Assembly (NCBI GenBank): GCA_024398055.1
Contig: CP073749.1
Span: forward strand, 1,550,594 to 1,614,593
Origin: a bacterium SCSIO 12741
Lineage (GTDB): Bacteria > Bacteroidota > Bacteroidia > Flavobacteriales_G > Salibacteraceae
Reading direction: 5' to 3'
Length of the DNA stretch: 64,000 nt
Part shown: in pieces, positions 1-9,307 of the stretch
Layout of the letters: each line of letters opens with the position of its first letter
How positions within the stretch are numbered: the stretch's first letter is position 1
Position numbers and translations under genes: made by a program
Notes under the pieces: generated by a model
Database searches by the model: none
Told to the model about the DNA's origin: nothing
Seen by the model: the letters and a program-made list of their open reading frames with translations, nothing else

Positions 1-66
1 ATCGTCCGCCTGACTCTTTCCATTTTGGATCAAACGGATCGGGTTAAGGAAGTGGTCTCCTCTTAA
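1..66 (+). CDS. Possible 3' end of a gene entering from the left
   Basis: Frame 1 is open from the window edge to a TAA at 64-66 and encodes 21 residues ending in DRVKEVVSS. It would be convergent with the delta-60 gene that ends at 95, a normal gap. The piece is too short to assign a family. The other two plus-strand frames stop within the first 50 bases. This is an inference from an open frame only. Confidence 0.3.
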   Translation: MVRLTLSILDQTDRVKEVVSS

Positions 67-94
67 AAGGCCAGGTATAGGATTGACTTTCGCC

Positions 95-1576
95 TTAGCG
101 TTTTACAACCTTGAAATAACGTTGCTCTCCATTCTGGGTCAGCTTCAAGGTGTACATCCCGCTTGGAAGATCGTCTATTGCAAAGGAGTAACTTCCTTTT
201 GCACTCCAAAACCCATTTTCCATAGGTCGAACCAGTGCGCCATTTTGATTGTACAAATCCAGGGTTACTTGATCCGATAAATCTTCTGTCAATACAACAT
301 TTAACCACCTGGAGGTCGGATTGGGGTAAATGGTAACTGGCTCTAAAGAAGCTGGATAACTAATCCAGCTAACCAGAGAATTGCGGTAACGAGCTACTTT
401 ACCATTGGCACTCACCACGATTCTCCTTTCGGGCTGCAAAATCATAGAATACTCCGCTCCCATACCCATTGGGGTGAGATCGGTAATGGTAATGCCATTG
501 GTTCCAAACGTAGAATCTACCTGCCCATAGATGTCGTATCGAATCAACGCCAGGTGATACTCCAAATTCATTTGGACTCTGCCGCACACCACGATTTTCT
601 TATCGGATTGAACCGCCACCTCATGGGCCTCATCTCGGTCTAAGGTCAATGAAGTTTCAACTACACCTGCCTGGCCAAAATCGGTATCGAGAGATCCAGA
701 CGGGTCAAACCGAACCACGATGATATCATTGGCCCCTGAACGTCCAGCAGCAATGATTTTTCCATCATACTGAACAGTCACAGAATTAAAAATACCCTCT
801 TGTTCAATATCAGCGACACCGTTGATACCAAAGGTGGAATCCACATCTCCATTACGCAGATACCTAACCAAGGCCAAGGAATCTCCAGCTTTTTGACCAC
901 AAGCCAGTATTTTTCCATCAGCCTGAAGAGCCAATGCTTTCAGGTTATCGTTTCCGGCCTGGCCACGAGCAGATGATAAATCCGTGTTTACGACACCTCC
1001 ATTTCCAAAAGATAGATCTGGGGTTCCATCGAGATTGTATTGGGCCAGTGTAAAATAGGTACTGGCCACGATAAAGGATTGTCCTCCTACCAAGATCTTG
1101 TCATCGTAATGAACGACCATGGCATTCAACAAACTCATATTTCGATTGATAACAAAACCCGTATCACCAAAAGTGGTATCTAAGCTTCCATCGGCTTCAA
1201 ACTTCATGACCACTCCCATGGCATCTCCATCTCCAGCAAACAAAATTTTGCCATCCGGTAAAATGGCCAGATCCCGGGCTACATTCCAGTGAGACTGAGG
1301 TACTCTTGTAACTGCTCTACCATGGGTTCCAAAAGTGGAGTCCGGAATTCCCTCTGGCTTCAGTTTAGTTAAGCTAAAATCGGAAGCGAAAGTGGAGAAA
1401 TAGCCCCCTACAAAAAGGCTACCATCCCTGTCTATTTTCACAGCTCCATAAGTATCCGTTGAAGTGTAGATTCCTCCGGAGCCAAAAGTTGAGTCCAAGG
1501 TTCCATCCTGGGCTCTTAAAGAGCCACCAAGAAAAGTAATACCAAGAAGTAATAGGGGCAAAAGTCTTGCGTGCAT
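95..1576 (-). CDS. Secreted delta-60 repeat protein with T9SS sorting domain
   Basis: A 493-residue protein with an N-terminal signal peptide (hydrophobic LLPLLLLGITFLGGSLRA, then QDG). Seven copies of the delta-60 signature (LDSTFG, PDSTFG, LDTTFG, PDLSFG, VDSTFG, LDTDFG, VDSTFG, each followed by a short Gly-rich turn) are spaced about 50-60 residues apart, as in beta-propeller-like surface proteins. The last ~75 residues are a typical T9SS type A sorting domain (YPNPTSRWLNV, then LYNQNGALV, SGMYTLKL and a basic end FKVVKR). It is probably exported through the T9SS and anchored at or released from the cell surface. The ligand is unknown. It is transcribed alone, convergent with the left-edge frame. 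Confidence 0.88.
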   Translation of the reverse strand: MHARLLPLLLLGITFLGGSLRAQDGTLDSTFGSGGIYTSTDTYGAVKIDRDGSLFVGGYFSTFASDFSLTKLKPEGIPDSTFGTHGRAVTRVPQSHWNVARDLAILPDGKILFAGDGDAMGVVMKFEADGSLDTTFGDTGFVINRNMSLLNAMVVHYDDKILVGGQSFIVASTYFTLAQYNLDGTPDLSFGNGGVVNTDLSSARGQAGNDNLKALALQADGKILACGQKAGDSLALVRYLRNGDVDSTFGINGVADIEQEGIFNSVTVQYDGKIIAAGRSGANDIIVVRFDPSGSLDTDFGQAGVVETSLTLDRDEAHEVAVQSDKKIVVCGRVQMNLEYHLALIRYDIYGQVDSTFGTNGITITDLTPMGMGAEYSMILQPERRIVVSANGKVARYRNSLVSWISYPASLEPVTIYPNPTSRWLNVVLTEDLSDQVTLDLYNQNGALVRPMENGFWSAKGSYSFAIDDLPSGMYTLKLTQNGEQRYFKVVKR

Positions 1577-1671
1577 CGTAAGTGGGTTCCTAATGGTTAT
1601 TCTATAACCTTAAGACCCAGCAAACCCATTTTCGCTGCACGAGGGAAAATTGAACGTTACAAAAAACTCGA

Positions 1672-3690
1672 TTAAAAATTCATTCGCTGCTTTTCTCTGG
1701 GGAGAACCACCGGATCCTTGGGAACAAATTCAATGTCCATATATTCCATATTTCCTTCTGGCGATATCTTGAGCATCAAAGATTGGTAGGGCTCAAAAGT
1801 GAGTTGAACTTTTTGCTGTTTGCCGGCAACATTTAAAACCACCTCACGAACCTCCGAACGATCACTATAGGATTGGCCACAATAGACCGGGTACACCAAT
1901 TTTTTAGCCGGACCCTGTGCGAGAAACAGGTAGTGCGTTCCATCGGGTTCAACTCGACACCAATAGTCGGGTGCAAACTCTCCTTGAACGAGTGGAGGGT
2001 GATCAACCACTTCTTCAAATTCATTCGAAACATTCGGTAAAGACCTTAATTTGCTCAAAAGATCCCCGTACTTGCCAGATTTGATTTTTCCAGGCTCCAT
2101 GGGTATCCATTTCAAACATACGGGCAATCCAACCTTGGCCAACTGAACGATGCGTTCCAAAGCCCTTACGTCCATGTATTTGACATCCACATACAGCATG
2201 GAAAACTGAGCATCTCCAACCTTTAACTTTCCGTCTTCAAATTGGGCTTGTTCCAGAAAATGCCGATTGATCCAAAGAGGGTGATAACCCTCGGTCTCCT
2301 CAGGAGGGTCAATGTAGCGCATCTCATATTCGCCCCACACCCAAACGCGTTGCCTCTCCTTGGGATAAGCGCCTTGCATAACGCCATCCTCATAGGGAAT
2401 ATAAACGGCCACATCTGAGTAGGTAACTCCTTTTTGAAGTATCCCGCTTACTTTTTCCATGTACGCATTGAATGCCGGAAGCTCTTCACTCAAACTACCT
2501 CCCGGCCCAAAGTAGGTCGTTGCAAAAAATTCAAGTGTATCCGAGCCCTTGGGATTGTAGGGCATTCCGTGGTAAACGTGCTGATTAACTCCCTGGGCAA
2601 ACATCGCATCTGCCACCATTTTTAAATCAGCTGTTTGTTCCTTGCGCAGGTAGGTGGCTGGAAAACCATACATACAGGTAAAAGTCTCACTGGAAACCAT
2701 AGGCTTCGAAGCCAGGCAAGCCGACGAGCTCACGATCAACGAATAGTTCGGATTGTTGAGCATGGACTCAGTTTCCGGAATATCCACCAGCGAATAAGTC
2801 GTCATCACATCTGTGGGTGAGGCCAGGCATTGAACCCTGGACCAGGCCCCCAATTCTTTGCACTTTTGGACGTAAGGTTTAAAAAATCCATTGGTCACAT
2901 ATTCATCGAGTAGCAACATGTAATCGTAACGAACATGCGGAAAGGAATCGAGGCCTTGCTCCATGTAAGGAATGATATCGTAACCAAATTTCTTTTGGAA
3001 GGTAGAGTCAAAACCAGGCGTCCAGATTTTATTGGTCCCATTCAATTTAATTTCCCAGGAATCCGTAAAAAGCGCAGACTTAGAACCTTTCAAAGCCTCT
3101 TTCAAGGCATCTCCAACGGGCTGGGCAAAAAGGTTAAAGGCATTACTGTCCAAATGATTGACCACCAATTGATTCTCAGGCCACGACCAGGCAAATGTGA
3201 GCCACTGCCTAAATGATGTATCGCCATAGATTTGAGTAGTGTGCTCCTTGTCAATGTTGATGCCGGCTACTGGCCAGGCGCTACCGAAAGTAAAATCACA
3301 GGCCAGGCCAATGGAATCGGCGTAAGATTTCGTGTAAGCCACTACTTCGGACCATTCGGGACTCAACCATTTTTGCGCAGAAGAATCAACTGGGTAATGC
3401 CGGTTGTAGCTTTTAGCATACATACCCTGGTAGCGGTGAAGTGGATAAACCCAGGCAATCTCTACACCGCCAAAGTTGTTTTCCTTGGCCCAATCCAATT
3501 GGTGTTTCACATCGGGCTTTTTGATTTCTGTTGCGAACCACCACCATCGTGTACACGGCTTGGAGCTGGGATAAAAGGATTCTCGAGTCTCCTGAAGATC
3601 GGTATCGGTTGATTCTGGGGATTCACAACTTCCTAAAGCCCATAAAAGACCGATTAGAAAGAAAATAAATGGGGTGTTTTTTATCATCAT
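1672..3690 (-). CDS. GH106-like glycoside hydrolase lipoprotein (putative alpha-L-rhamnosidase)
   Basis: A protein of 672 residues from the chosen start. The open frame extends to 3756, but that would run into the upstream transporter gene. ATG at 3690 gives a clean lipoprotein signal peptide (MMIKNTPFIF then FLIGLLWALGSC), so I prefer it. The mature N-terminus carries CTRWWWF and, about 30 residues later, NNFGGVEIAW, the pattern seen at the start of the GH106 (alpha-L-rhamnosidase) catalytic barrel. The protein is shorter than many GH106 enzymes, which often have extra beta domains, so activity on rhamnosides is an inference. It lies 43 bp downstream of a sugar transporter on the same strand, suggesting a two-gene operon for uptake and trimming of an oligosaccharide. 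Confidence 0.72.
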   Translation of the reverse strand: MMIKNTPFIFFLIGLLWALGSCESPESTDTDLQETRESFYPSSKPCTRWWWFATEIKKPDVKHQLDWAKENNFGGVEIAWVYPLHRYQGMYAKSYNRHYPVDSSAQKWLSPEWSEVVAYTKSYADSIGLACDFTFGSAWPVAGINIDKEHTTQIYGDTSFRQWLTFAWSWPENQLVVNHLDSNAFNLFAQPVGDALKEALKGSKSALFTDSWEIKLNGTNKIWTPGFDSTFQKKFGYDIIPYMEQGLDSFPHVRYDYMLLLDEYVTNGFFKPYVQKCKELGAWSRVQCLASPTDVMTTYSLVDIPETESMLNNPNYSLIVSSSACLASKPMVSSETFTCMYGFPATYLRKEQTADLKMVADAMFAQGVNQHVYHGMPYNPKGSDTLEFFATTYFGPGGSLSEELPAFNAYMEKVSGILQKGVTYSDVAVYIPYEDGVMQGAYPKERQRVWVWGEYEMRYIDPPEETEGYHPLWINRHFLEQAQFEDGKLKVGDAQFSMLYVDVKYMDVRALERIVQLAKVGLPVCLKWIPMEPGKIKSGKYGDLLSKLRSLPNVSNEFEEVVDHPPLVQGEFAPDYWCRVEPDGTHYLFLAQGPAKKLVYPVYCGQSYSDRSEVREVVLNVAGKQQKVQLTFEPYQSLMLKISPEGNMEYMDIEFVPKDPVVLPREKQRMNF

Positions 3691-3733
3691 GGTAATTCTC
3701 GTATCAAAGAAACGAATTGATTCATAATACGCT

Positions 3734-5041
3734 TTACTTGTGAGCCAGCTCGGCACTAATTTCCTCCAACGATTTCCCTTTGGTTTCTGGCATACTACGG
3801 CTTACCCACATCCATTGCCCAACCATCATAATCGCAAAAAGAGCAAACACACTTCCGGCACCAATCGTTGCCATTCCCACCGGGATCAATGACGGAATGA
3901 AGGCTGCTAATATCCAATGAACCGTAGATCCCATAGCCTGTCCGGAAGCTCGTAAATGATTGGGAAAAAGCTCGGCGATAAAAACCCAGATCACCGTTCC
4001 CTGGCCCACTGCATGGGAGGCAATAAACAAGAAAAGAAAAAGTGGCACTGCCAGTCCTGACCAACCCAAGAGAAAAGAAAGAGCCACCAAAGACAAGGAA
4101 ACGATGTAGCCAACGGATCCGATAACCATCAGTGTTTTACGACCTACTCGATCAATGAGAGCCATACCCAAAAGGGTAAAAATCAAATTGGTTACGCCAA
4201 TTCCCACACTGCTCAAAAAAGCTGATTTTTCAGCCAATCCAGCCTCTTCAAAAATTCGCGGCCCGTAATACATAACCGCATTGATTCCAGAAAACTGATT
4301 AAAAAAGGCGATAAGAATGACAGCCATCAAGGCCGGTCTATAGGCGGGGCTGAATATGGTCTCAGAAGCTTTATTTTTCCCTTCTTTCAACTTGACCATT
4401 CGATTATCCACGCCTACCACACCCAATTTGCTCCAGACCTCTTTGGCCTCCATTTCTTTTCCGGACAATACCAGCCACCTCGGACTTCTTGGAATCAATA
4501 AAATAAGTAGGCAATAAATCAAAGCGGGTATGGCTTCAGCTCCAAGCATATACCGCCATGCGTTTTCCCCCAAGCCACTCAACAGGAAATTGGATAAAAA
4601 GGCAACCAGAATACCCAAAACAATACTCAACTGATACATGGCCACCAACCGACCGCGACGGTCTGCAGGGGCAATTTCTGAAAGATAGGCCGGAGCAGCA
4701 ATCGTTGATGCACCCACTCCAAGTCCACCAATAAATCGGAAAAAGGCAAACGAATACGGATCACTCACTAAGGCCGAACCAATAGCAGAAACCAGGTAAA
4801 GAAAGCCAATTCCAATCAAGGTCTTTTTTCTCCCGAGCCGGTTGGTCGGGTATCCGCCCAGCAGGGCTCCGGCAACCGTTCCCCAAAGAGCCATTCCCAT
4901 TACTACCGAACCATGAAACAACTCAGAACTGTTCCACAACTCCTGAAGGCTCTTGTCTGCACCTGAAATAACGATGGTATCAAAACCAAAAAGGAAACCG
5001 GCGAGTGCAACCACCAAAGCCCACATAAAAACCTTGTTCAT
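3734..5041 (-). CDS. Sugar porter family MFS transporter
   Basis: A 435-residue protein with about 12 transmembrane helices. Sugar-porter hallmarks are visible: GFDTIVISGA in helix 1, NRLGRKK and DRVGRKT in the two intracellular loops, FNQFSGINAVMYYGP in the middle helix, and the C-terminal signature PETKGKSLEEI. These place it with XylE/GalP-type proton-coupled hexose or pentose importers of the inner membrane. The frame opens at 5074, but ATG at 5041 starts directly before the first helix as in homologues. It is the first gene of a likely operon with the GH106-like enzyme. The exact sugar cannot be read from sequence. Confidence 0.87.
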   Translation of the reverse strand: MNKVFMWALVVALAGFLFGFDTIVISGADKSLQELWNSSELFHGSVVMGMALWGTVAGALLGGYPTNRLGRKKTLIGIGFLYLVSAIGSALVSDPYSFAFFRFIGGLGVGASTIAAPAYLSEIAPADRRGRLVAMYQLSIVLGILVAFLSNFLLSGLGENAWRYMLGAEAIPALIYCLLILLIPRSPRWLVLSGKEMEAKEVWSKLGVVGVDNRMVKLKEGKNKASETIFSPAYRPALMAVILIAFFNQFSGINAVMYYGPRIFEEAGLAEKSAFLSSVGIGVTNLIFTLLGMALIDRVGRKTLMVIGSVGYIVSLSLVALSFLLGWSGLAVPLFLFLFIASHAVGQGTVIWVFIAELFPNHLRASGQAMGSTVHWILAAFIPSLIPVGMATIGAGSVFALFAIMMVGQWMWVSRSMPETKGKSLEEISAELAHK

Positions 5042-5154
5042 ATTCGCTTTGCTTAGGATCACCAAAATAGCCATTTTACAACAACTTCAAATTCAAGGCT
5101 TAATGGCTTTGACACCTCCAAAACTTGAATGGCTGAGAAATTTATCTTTACGAC

Positions 5155-6395
5155 ATGAAACGAAAGGCTTTCCTGTTCTTGGCGTTTTTACTTTGCGTGT
5201 CTATTGGGTGGACCCTAGGCTTTCTTAGGCTTCCTATCGTGGATGTTCAGCATTCATTTTGGGTAGGTGGTTTGGCGGGTGCAGCAGCCATCTTATTGCT
5301 CGTTGTTCTGGTTCAACTAATCCGTGCTTCGCAAAAGCTTTCCCGAAGCCGTAGACCCCAGGAAGGAAAAGCCCGTCGAATACTTGTTTTAGGCCTGTCT
5401 GTGCTGCTTATCGCGGCCATTACCTTGGGCGGATTTGGATTCCAATGGAGTCAAAAAACGCTCCGAGAACAGCGTCATCAACTTGAGCAGCAAGCGCAGA
5501 TTATTGAATCCATCAAAACGAGCAATCCCTCCCAAATAATGGAGCAAGTATTGCAGGAAATGGTGGCCCAGTTAAAATCAAATCCTGATAGTTCTTTGTC
5601 TGCCACAACGCGAAAGCAGATCATTGAGCTTAGCCAGGCATTTCGCCCCTACCCTTATTGGCAGGGAGATAGTCTTACACCCAATGCATATAGTCCGGAA
5701 AGAGGACAGTTGCTCCAGGCTTTACTTGCTCTTCAAATCGATTCCTCCTCGTTGCAGCAAATTTTGAACTCCGCTGATTTTTCTAATGCTGACCTTCAAA
5801 ACGCCAACTTACAGGGCAAAAACCTGACAGGTATTCACATGCCGAATGCCTTACTAAGAGATGCTAATCTGGAGGGAGCAACATTCAGCCAGGCCAATTT
5901 GGAGGGTTGTGAACTCTGGGGGCTCAACTGAATTCTGCACAACTCGATTCCTGCAACCTGAGACGTGCCGATTTGAGGTGGACTTCTTTACACCAAGCAA
6001 ACCTCGCCTCCGCCAATTTAGATGGAGCCGACTTGAGCCAGGCCAACTTGGTTCAGGCCAAACTCAAAAATGCAACTTCACTCTGGTCTTTTTGGAGGGG
6101 AACCATGCTCAACCACGCCGATTTGAGGGGCACCAATTTGAAGGGTGCCAAAATGGATAAGGCCAATTTTTCGAACGCCAATCTGAATCAAAGTTTACTT
6201 AAGGACGCCACCTTTGAAAAGGCCATTTTTACCCAGGTTCAACTCGAAGAAGCCGCTGTGGAAGATACCTGGTTGGAGCGGTTTGCCATTCAAAATGTAA
6301 TTGACGGCGAGTCCATTTTGAACCGGTTCGAAGTCATCAAAAAGGCACCTTCCTTTTTTCCGAAGGAGAAGTACCAATTGCAACTCAAGAAGTAA
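5155..6395 (+). CDS. Membrane-anchored pentapeptide-repeat protein, interrupted by a frameshift
   Basis: Two frames make one gene. The first (5155-5931) encodes three transmembrane segments (about residues 1-25, 35-57 and 78-98), a short coiled coil, and then pentapeptide repeats (ADLQNANLQGKNLTGI and so on). It stops at TGA shortly after a run of five G at 5918-5922. The other frame continues the repeats without a gap (GAQLNSAQLDSCNL, ANLASANLDGADL) to TAA at 6395. Adding one G to the run joins the halves into about 413 residues with the repeat period intact. Pentapeptide repeats form a right-handed quadrilateral beta-helix, and the role here is unknown. Either a base is missing from the assembly or the gene is truncated. 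Confidence 0.8.
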
Positions 6396-6403
6396 ATGAG
6401 GTG

Positions 6404-7420
6404 CTATCTTTCGTACAGGTATTTCCGACTTTGTACATCCATGATCTTTTGCGAGAATCGAATGACGATTTCCTGATCTGGTCTGAATGGTTTAAACGCA
6501 ACCTGAAAAGACCAACTGTAGAATTCCTGTAAATCGTTGAGGTAATTGGCGAGTAATTCTGGGGTCCATTCAGTAGCTGGATTAATGGAATATTTCTTCT
6601 TAAGATCAAGCCCCAGTTGCTGGCCCCATTCATTGTTGATCATGTCCACGTAATTGTCCACTGGGTTATCATCCGGGTGACTCAACTGATCTTCGGTAAA
6701 CTCTCCGGTAAGGAGCTCGGGCATGGCATAACGTTCATGAAGGTCTGCCACAAAATCGGCCAGCTTTCTGGAATACAACGTGGTGATAAAAGCTTGGGCA
6801 GTGATGTGGTTGAAGGAGTTGATATATCCTTTTTCGGAACTATCTCTTGCCGTTAGATACGCCAATTCGGGAGTGCTGATGTTTTGGGTGTGGGCCAAAG
6901 CCAAATCGTAGAATGCGAAATCCTTCTCCCCAAATAAGTTGGATCGCCGGCGGGCCAATAAAAAAACTTGTTGCAAAGACTCCCGGTTGGCCACAGAATA
7001 GGGACTCGAAATACCAAACTTCAACTTATCATACAGGTCGGCATTCTTAACGGCAGCCACTTCTTTTTGGGTGATTCCACTCTCCAAAACGCTCACCACA
7101 CCGCCACCGCCAGCACATTGAAGCATAACCACTTTATGGTGAATGGTACTATCACTTTCGAAGTTCGAACTATCTTGGGTGTAGAATAGGTTAATCTCTT
7201 TTTTGAGCTCCTCTAAGTTTTCAAAACGGGAGGCCAATAGAGCAGCCACAACGGTAGGATAGGTTGAACTTGAATCAAACTCCGAAACTCTTCGGGCCGA
7301 TTTTTTGCATGGTTCTCCGACTAATTTAGGCGCACTTGGTTGACACCCTAAAAAAACGAGAACTCCGATGATCCCAATCCAGAGAAATGATAAATGCGAG
7401 ATGGATAAATTTCCTTTCAT
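6404..7420 (-). CDS. Lipoprotein of unknown function
   Basis: 338 residues. The signal peptide ends in a lipobox (IIGVLVFLGC, with QPSAPK after the cysteine), so the protein is a lipoprotein exported by Sec. The mature part is largely helical and contains a short glycine stretch (QCAGGGGVVSVLES, about residues 100-113), but I recognise no domain. It is convergent with the pentapeptide-repeat gene, ending 8 bp from it, and is transcribed alone. No function is proposed. Confidence 0.72.
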   Translation of the reverse strand: MKGNLSISHLSFLWIGIIGVLVFLGCQPSAPKLVGEPCKKSARRVSEFDSSSTYPTVVAALLASRFENLEELKKEINLFYTQDSSNFESDSTIHHKVVMLQCAGGGGVVSVLESGITQKEVAAVKNADLYDKLKFGISSPYSVANRESLQQVFLLARRRSNLFGEKDFAFYDLALAHTQNISTPELAYLTARDSSEKGYINSFNHITAQAFITTLYSRKLADFVADLHERYAMPELLTGEFTEDQLSHPDDNPVDNYVDMINNEWGQQLGLDLKKKYSINPATEWTPELLANYLNDLQEFYSWSFQVAFKPFRPDQEIVIRFSQKIMDVQSRKYLYER

Positions 7421-7528
7421 TAAACGGCTTTAAAGTTAGGGAAAGAAGGAAAATCACCATGATTGAACCTCCTGCCTCAATTAATCATTTAATACGTAAT
7501 TTGGAGCACCGCTGAAAAGCCATTTTTT

Positions 7529-9013
7529 ATGATTAAAAAACACCTGTTTTTCTTTCTCATAGGGTCTCTGATAGCCACCTCTATACAAGGCCAGGAGCTT
7601 AATATTTTAGATTTCGGTGCAGTGGGCGATGGCCAAACTTTAAATACCAAGGCCATTCAATTGGCTGTGGATAAGGCCCATGAGCAGGGAGGTGGACGTG
7701 TGGTTGTGCCGGCCGGTGACTTCCTTTCCGGAACCATTATCCTCAAGTCTAATGTGGAGTTGCACCTGGAAAAGAAAGCGACCATTTTAGGGAGCACCAA
7801 TCAGGATCATTACCAGAAACTCAATCGTTGGAAAGGCCTCATCATGGCCGATAGTGCCTCTCGTATCGCCATTACAGGAAAAGGAACTCTAAACGGTCAG
7901 GGAGCAAAACTGGCGATGAGTATCGACAGCCTCTTTTACATTGGTGAATTGGACAGTATCGACTACAAATTTCCTGAAATGAGGCCCAAATGGTACTTGC
8001 GTCCTCAGCTTATCGAATTTGTGAATTGCCAGCACATTCGGGTGGAAGGAATCACCCTTAAAAATGCCTCTTGTTGGGTACAAAGCTATGATCGCTGTTA
8101 CCATTTGGTGATCGATCAAATCCGCGTGGAAAGTGATGTTTATTGGAACAATGACGGGATGGACATCGTGGACAGCCGAAACGTTCAACTCACCAATTCC
8201 TATTTCAACTCGGGAGATGATGGCATCTGCATTAAATCCTACAAGGACGATTTGATTTGTGATAGCATCTACATTGCCAATTGCACGATTAGATCAAGTG
8301 CCAGTGCTGTTAAACTGGGCATTGCGGGCCGTGGCGGGTTTACCAATATCGTGATCCGGGACATTAAGGTATTTGACACCTTCCGATCGGCCATTACCAT
8401 TCAATCGGTTTATGGGGGAAAAGTGGAAGATATTTTGGTGGAGAATGTAGTGGCTACCAATACGGGTAACGCCATATTCCTTCGATTGGGAGATAGCAAG
8501 TATGCGCATAAACCTCCGGGCACCTTAAAAAACGTAACCATACGAAACGTAAAAGTGACTGTGCCCTTCGAACGTCCTGATTACAACTATCAAATGCGAG
8601 GCCCGGAGTTGGCTTTCTTTCACAACCCGTTTCCATCCTCTATCGTAGGAATTCCAGGTCACCCCATTCAGAATATAACCTTGGAGAACATCGAGATCAG
8701 CTACCCGGGACGTGGAAACAAGGCCTATGCTTACCTGCCCTTAACGAGACTTAATTCTATTCCGGAACGGGAAAAACACTATCCGGAGTTTTCCATGTTT
8801 GGTGAATTACCTGCCTGGGGATTTTATGTACGCCATGCTGAAGGAATAACCTTCAAAAATGTAGTACTTAAAATCAGGGATGTCGATTACCGGCCAGCCA
8901 TCGTGTTTGATGACGTCAAAAACTCGGAGCTAAAAGGAGTGGAAATAAAGGGCGATGAAAAGAAGCAACAGTTCTTCTTTCATCAATCAGAAAACATTCG
9001 TGAATTGAAGTAG
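7529..9013 (+). CDS. Glycoside hydrolase family 28 (polygalacturonase-type) enzyme
   Basis: 494 residues with a signal peptide (FFFLIGSLIATSIQGQ). The N-terminus has LDFGAVGDGQTLNT and GGGRVVVPAG, the start of a pectate-lyase-like right-handed beta-helix. The GH28 active-site signatures follow: NNDGMDIVDS (about residue 207) and SGDDGICIKS (about residue 229), containing the three catalytic aspartates, then KLGIAGRGG. GH28 enzymes hydrolyse galacturonan, rhamnogalacturonan or related uronans, and the specificity is not readable here. Its proximity to the GH106-like enzyme and sugar transporter suggests a pectin- or ulvan-like substrate, but there is no SusC/SusD pair nearby. Confidence 0.9.
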   Translation: MIKKHLFFFLIGSLIATSIQGQELNILDFGAVGDGQTLNTKAIQLAVDKAHEQGGGRVVVPAGDFLSGTIILKSNVELHLEKKATILGSTNQDHYQKLNRWKGLIMADSASRIAITGKGTLNGQGAKLAMSIDSLFYIGELDSIDYKFPEMRPKWYLRPQLIEFVNCQHIRVEGITLKNASCWVQSYDRCYHLVIDQIRVESDVYWNNDGMDIVDSRNVQLTNSYFNSGDDGICIKSYKDDLICDSIYIANCTIRSSASAVKLGIAGRGGFTNIVIRDIKVFDTFRSAITIQSVYGGKVEDILVENVVATNTGNAIFLRLGDSKYAHKPPGTLKNVTIRNVKVTVPFERPDYNYQMRGPELAFFHNPFPSSIVGIPGHPIQNITLENIEISYPGRGNKAYAYLPLTRLNSIPEREKHYPEFSMFGELPAWGFYVRHAEGITFKNVVLKIRDVDYRPAIVFDDVKNSELKGVEIKGDEKKQQFFFHQSENIRELK

Positions 9014-9016
9014 AGA

Positions 9017-9307
9017 TCACTTTTTGAGAACCTTTGGAACCTTAAAGTAATCGCTGTCTTTGAGGGGCGCATTTTTCAAAGCATCTTCCTTGGAAATGGT
9101 AACCTCAGCCTTGTCTTCTCTAACATGGGAAGTTTGCTGGGTCATGTAGATCAAAGGCTCAACACCATCCGTATTTACTTCTTCCAGTTTCTCTACGAAT
9201 CCGAGCATACGATTCAAGTCATTTTGAACCTGTTTCTTTTCCTCTCCTTCAAACTCAAGGCGAGCCAAGCCGGCCAATCGATCTATCAGTTCTTCGTTAA
9301 TTTCCAT
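9017..9307 (-). CDS. gatC: Aspartyl/glutamyl-tRNA amidotransferase subunit C
   Basis: 96 residues, the family's usual length. Recognisable features are LIDRLAGLARLEF near the N-terminus, a central LNRMLGFVEKLEEVNTDGVEP and the C-terminal LKNAPLKDSDYFKVPKVL. GatC stabilises the GatCAB complex, which converts Glu-tRNA(Gln) to Gln-tRNA(Gln) (and Asp-tRNA(Asn) to Asn-tRNA(Asn)) in organisms lacking the direct synthetase. It overlaps the upstream plsC gene by 11 bp, so the two are co-transcribed and probably translationally coupled. gatA and gatB are not in the window. Confidence 0.95.
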   Translation of the reverse strand: MEINEELIDRLAGLARLEFEGEEKKQVQNDLNRMLGFVEKLEEVNTDGVEPLIYMTQQTSHVREDKAEVTISKEDALKNAPLKDSDYFKVPKVLKK

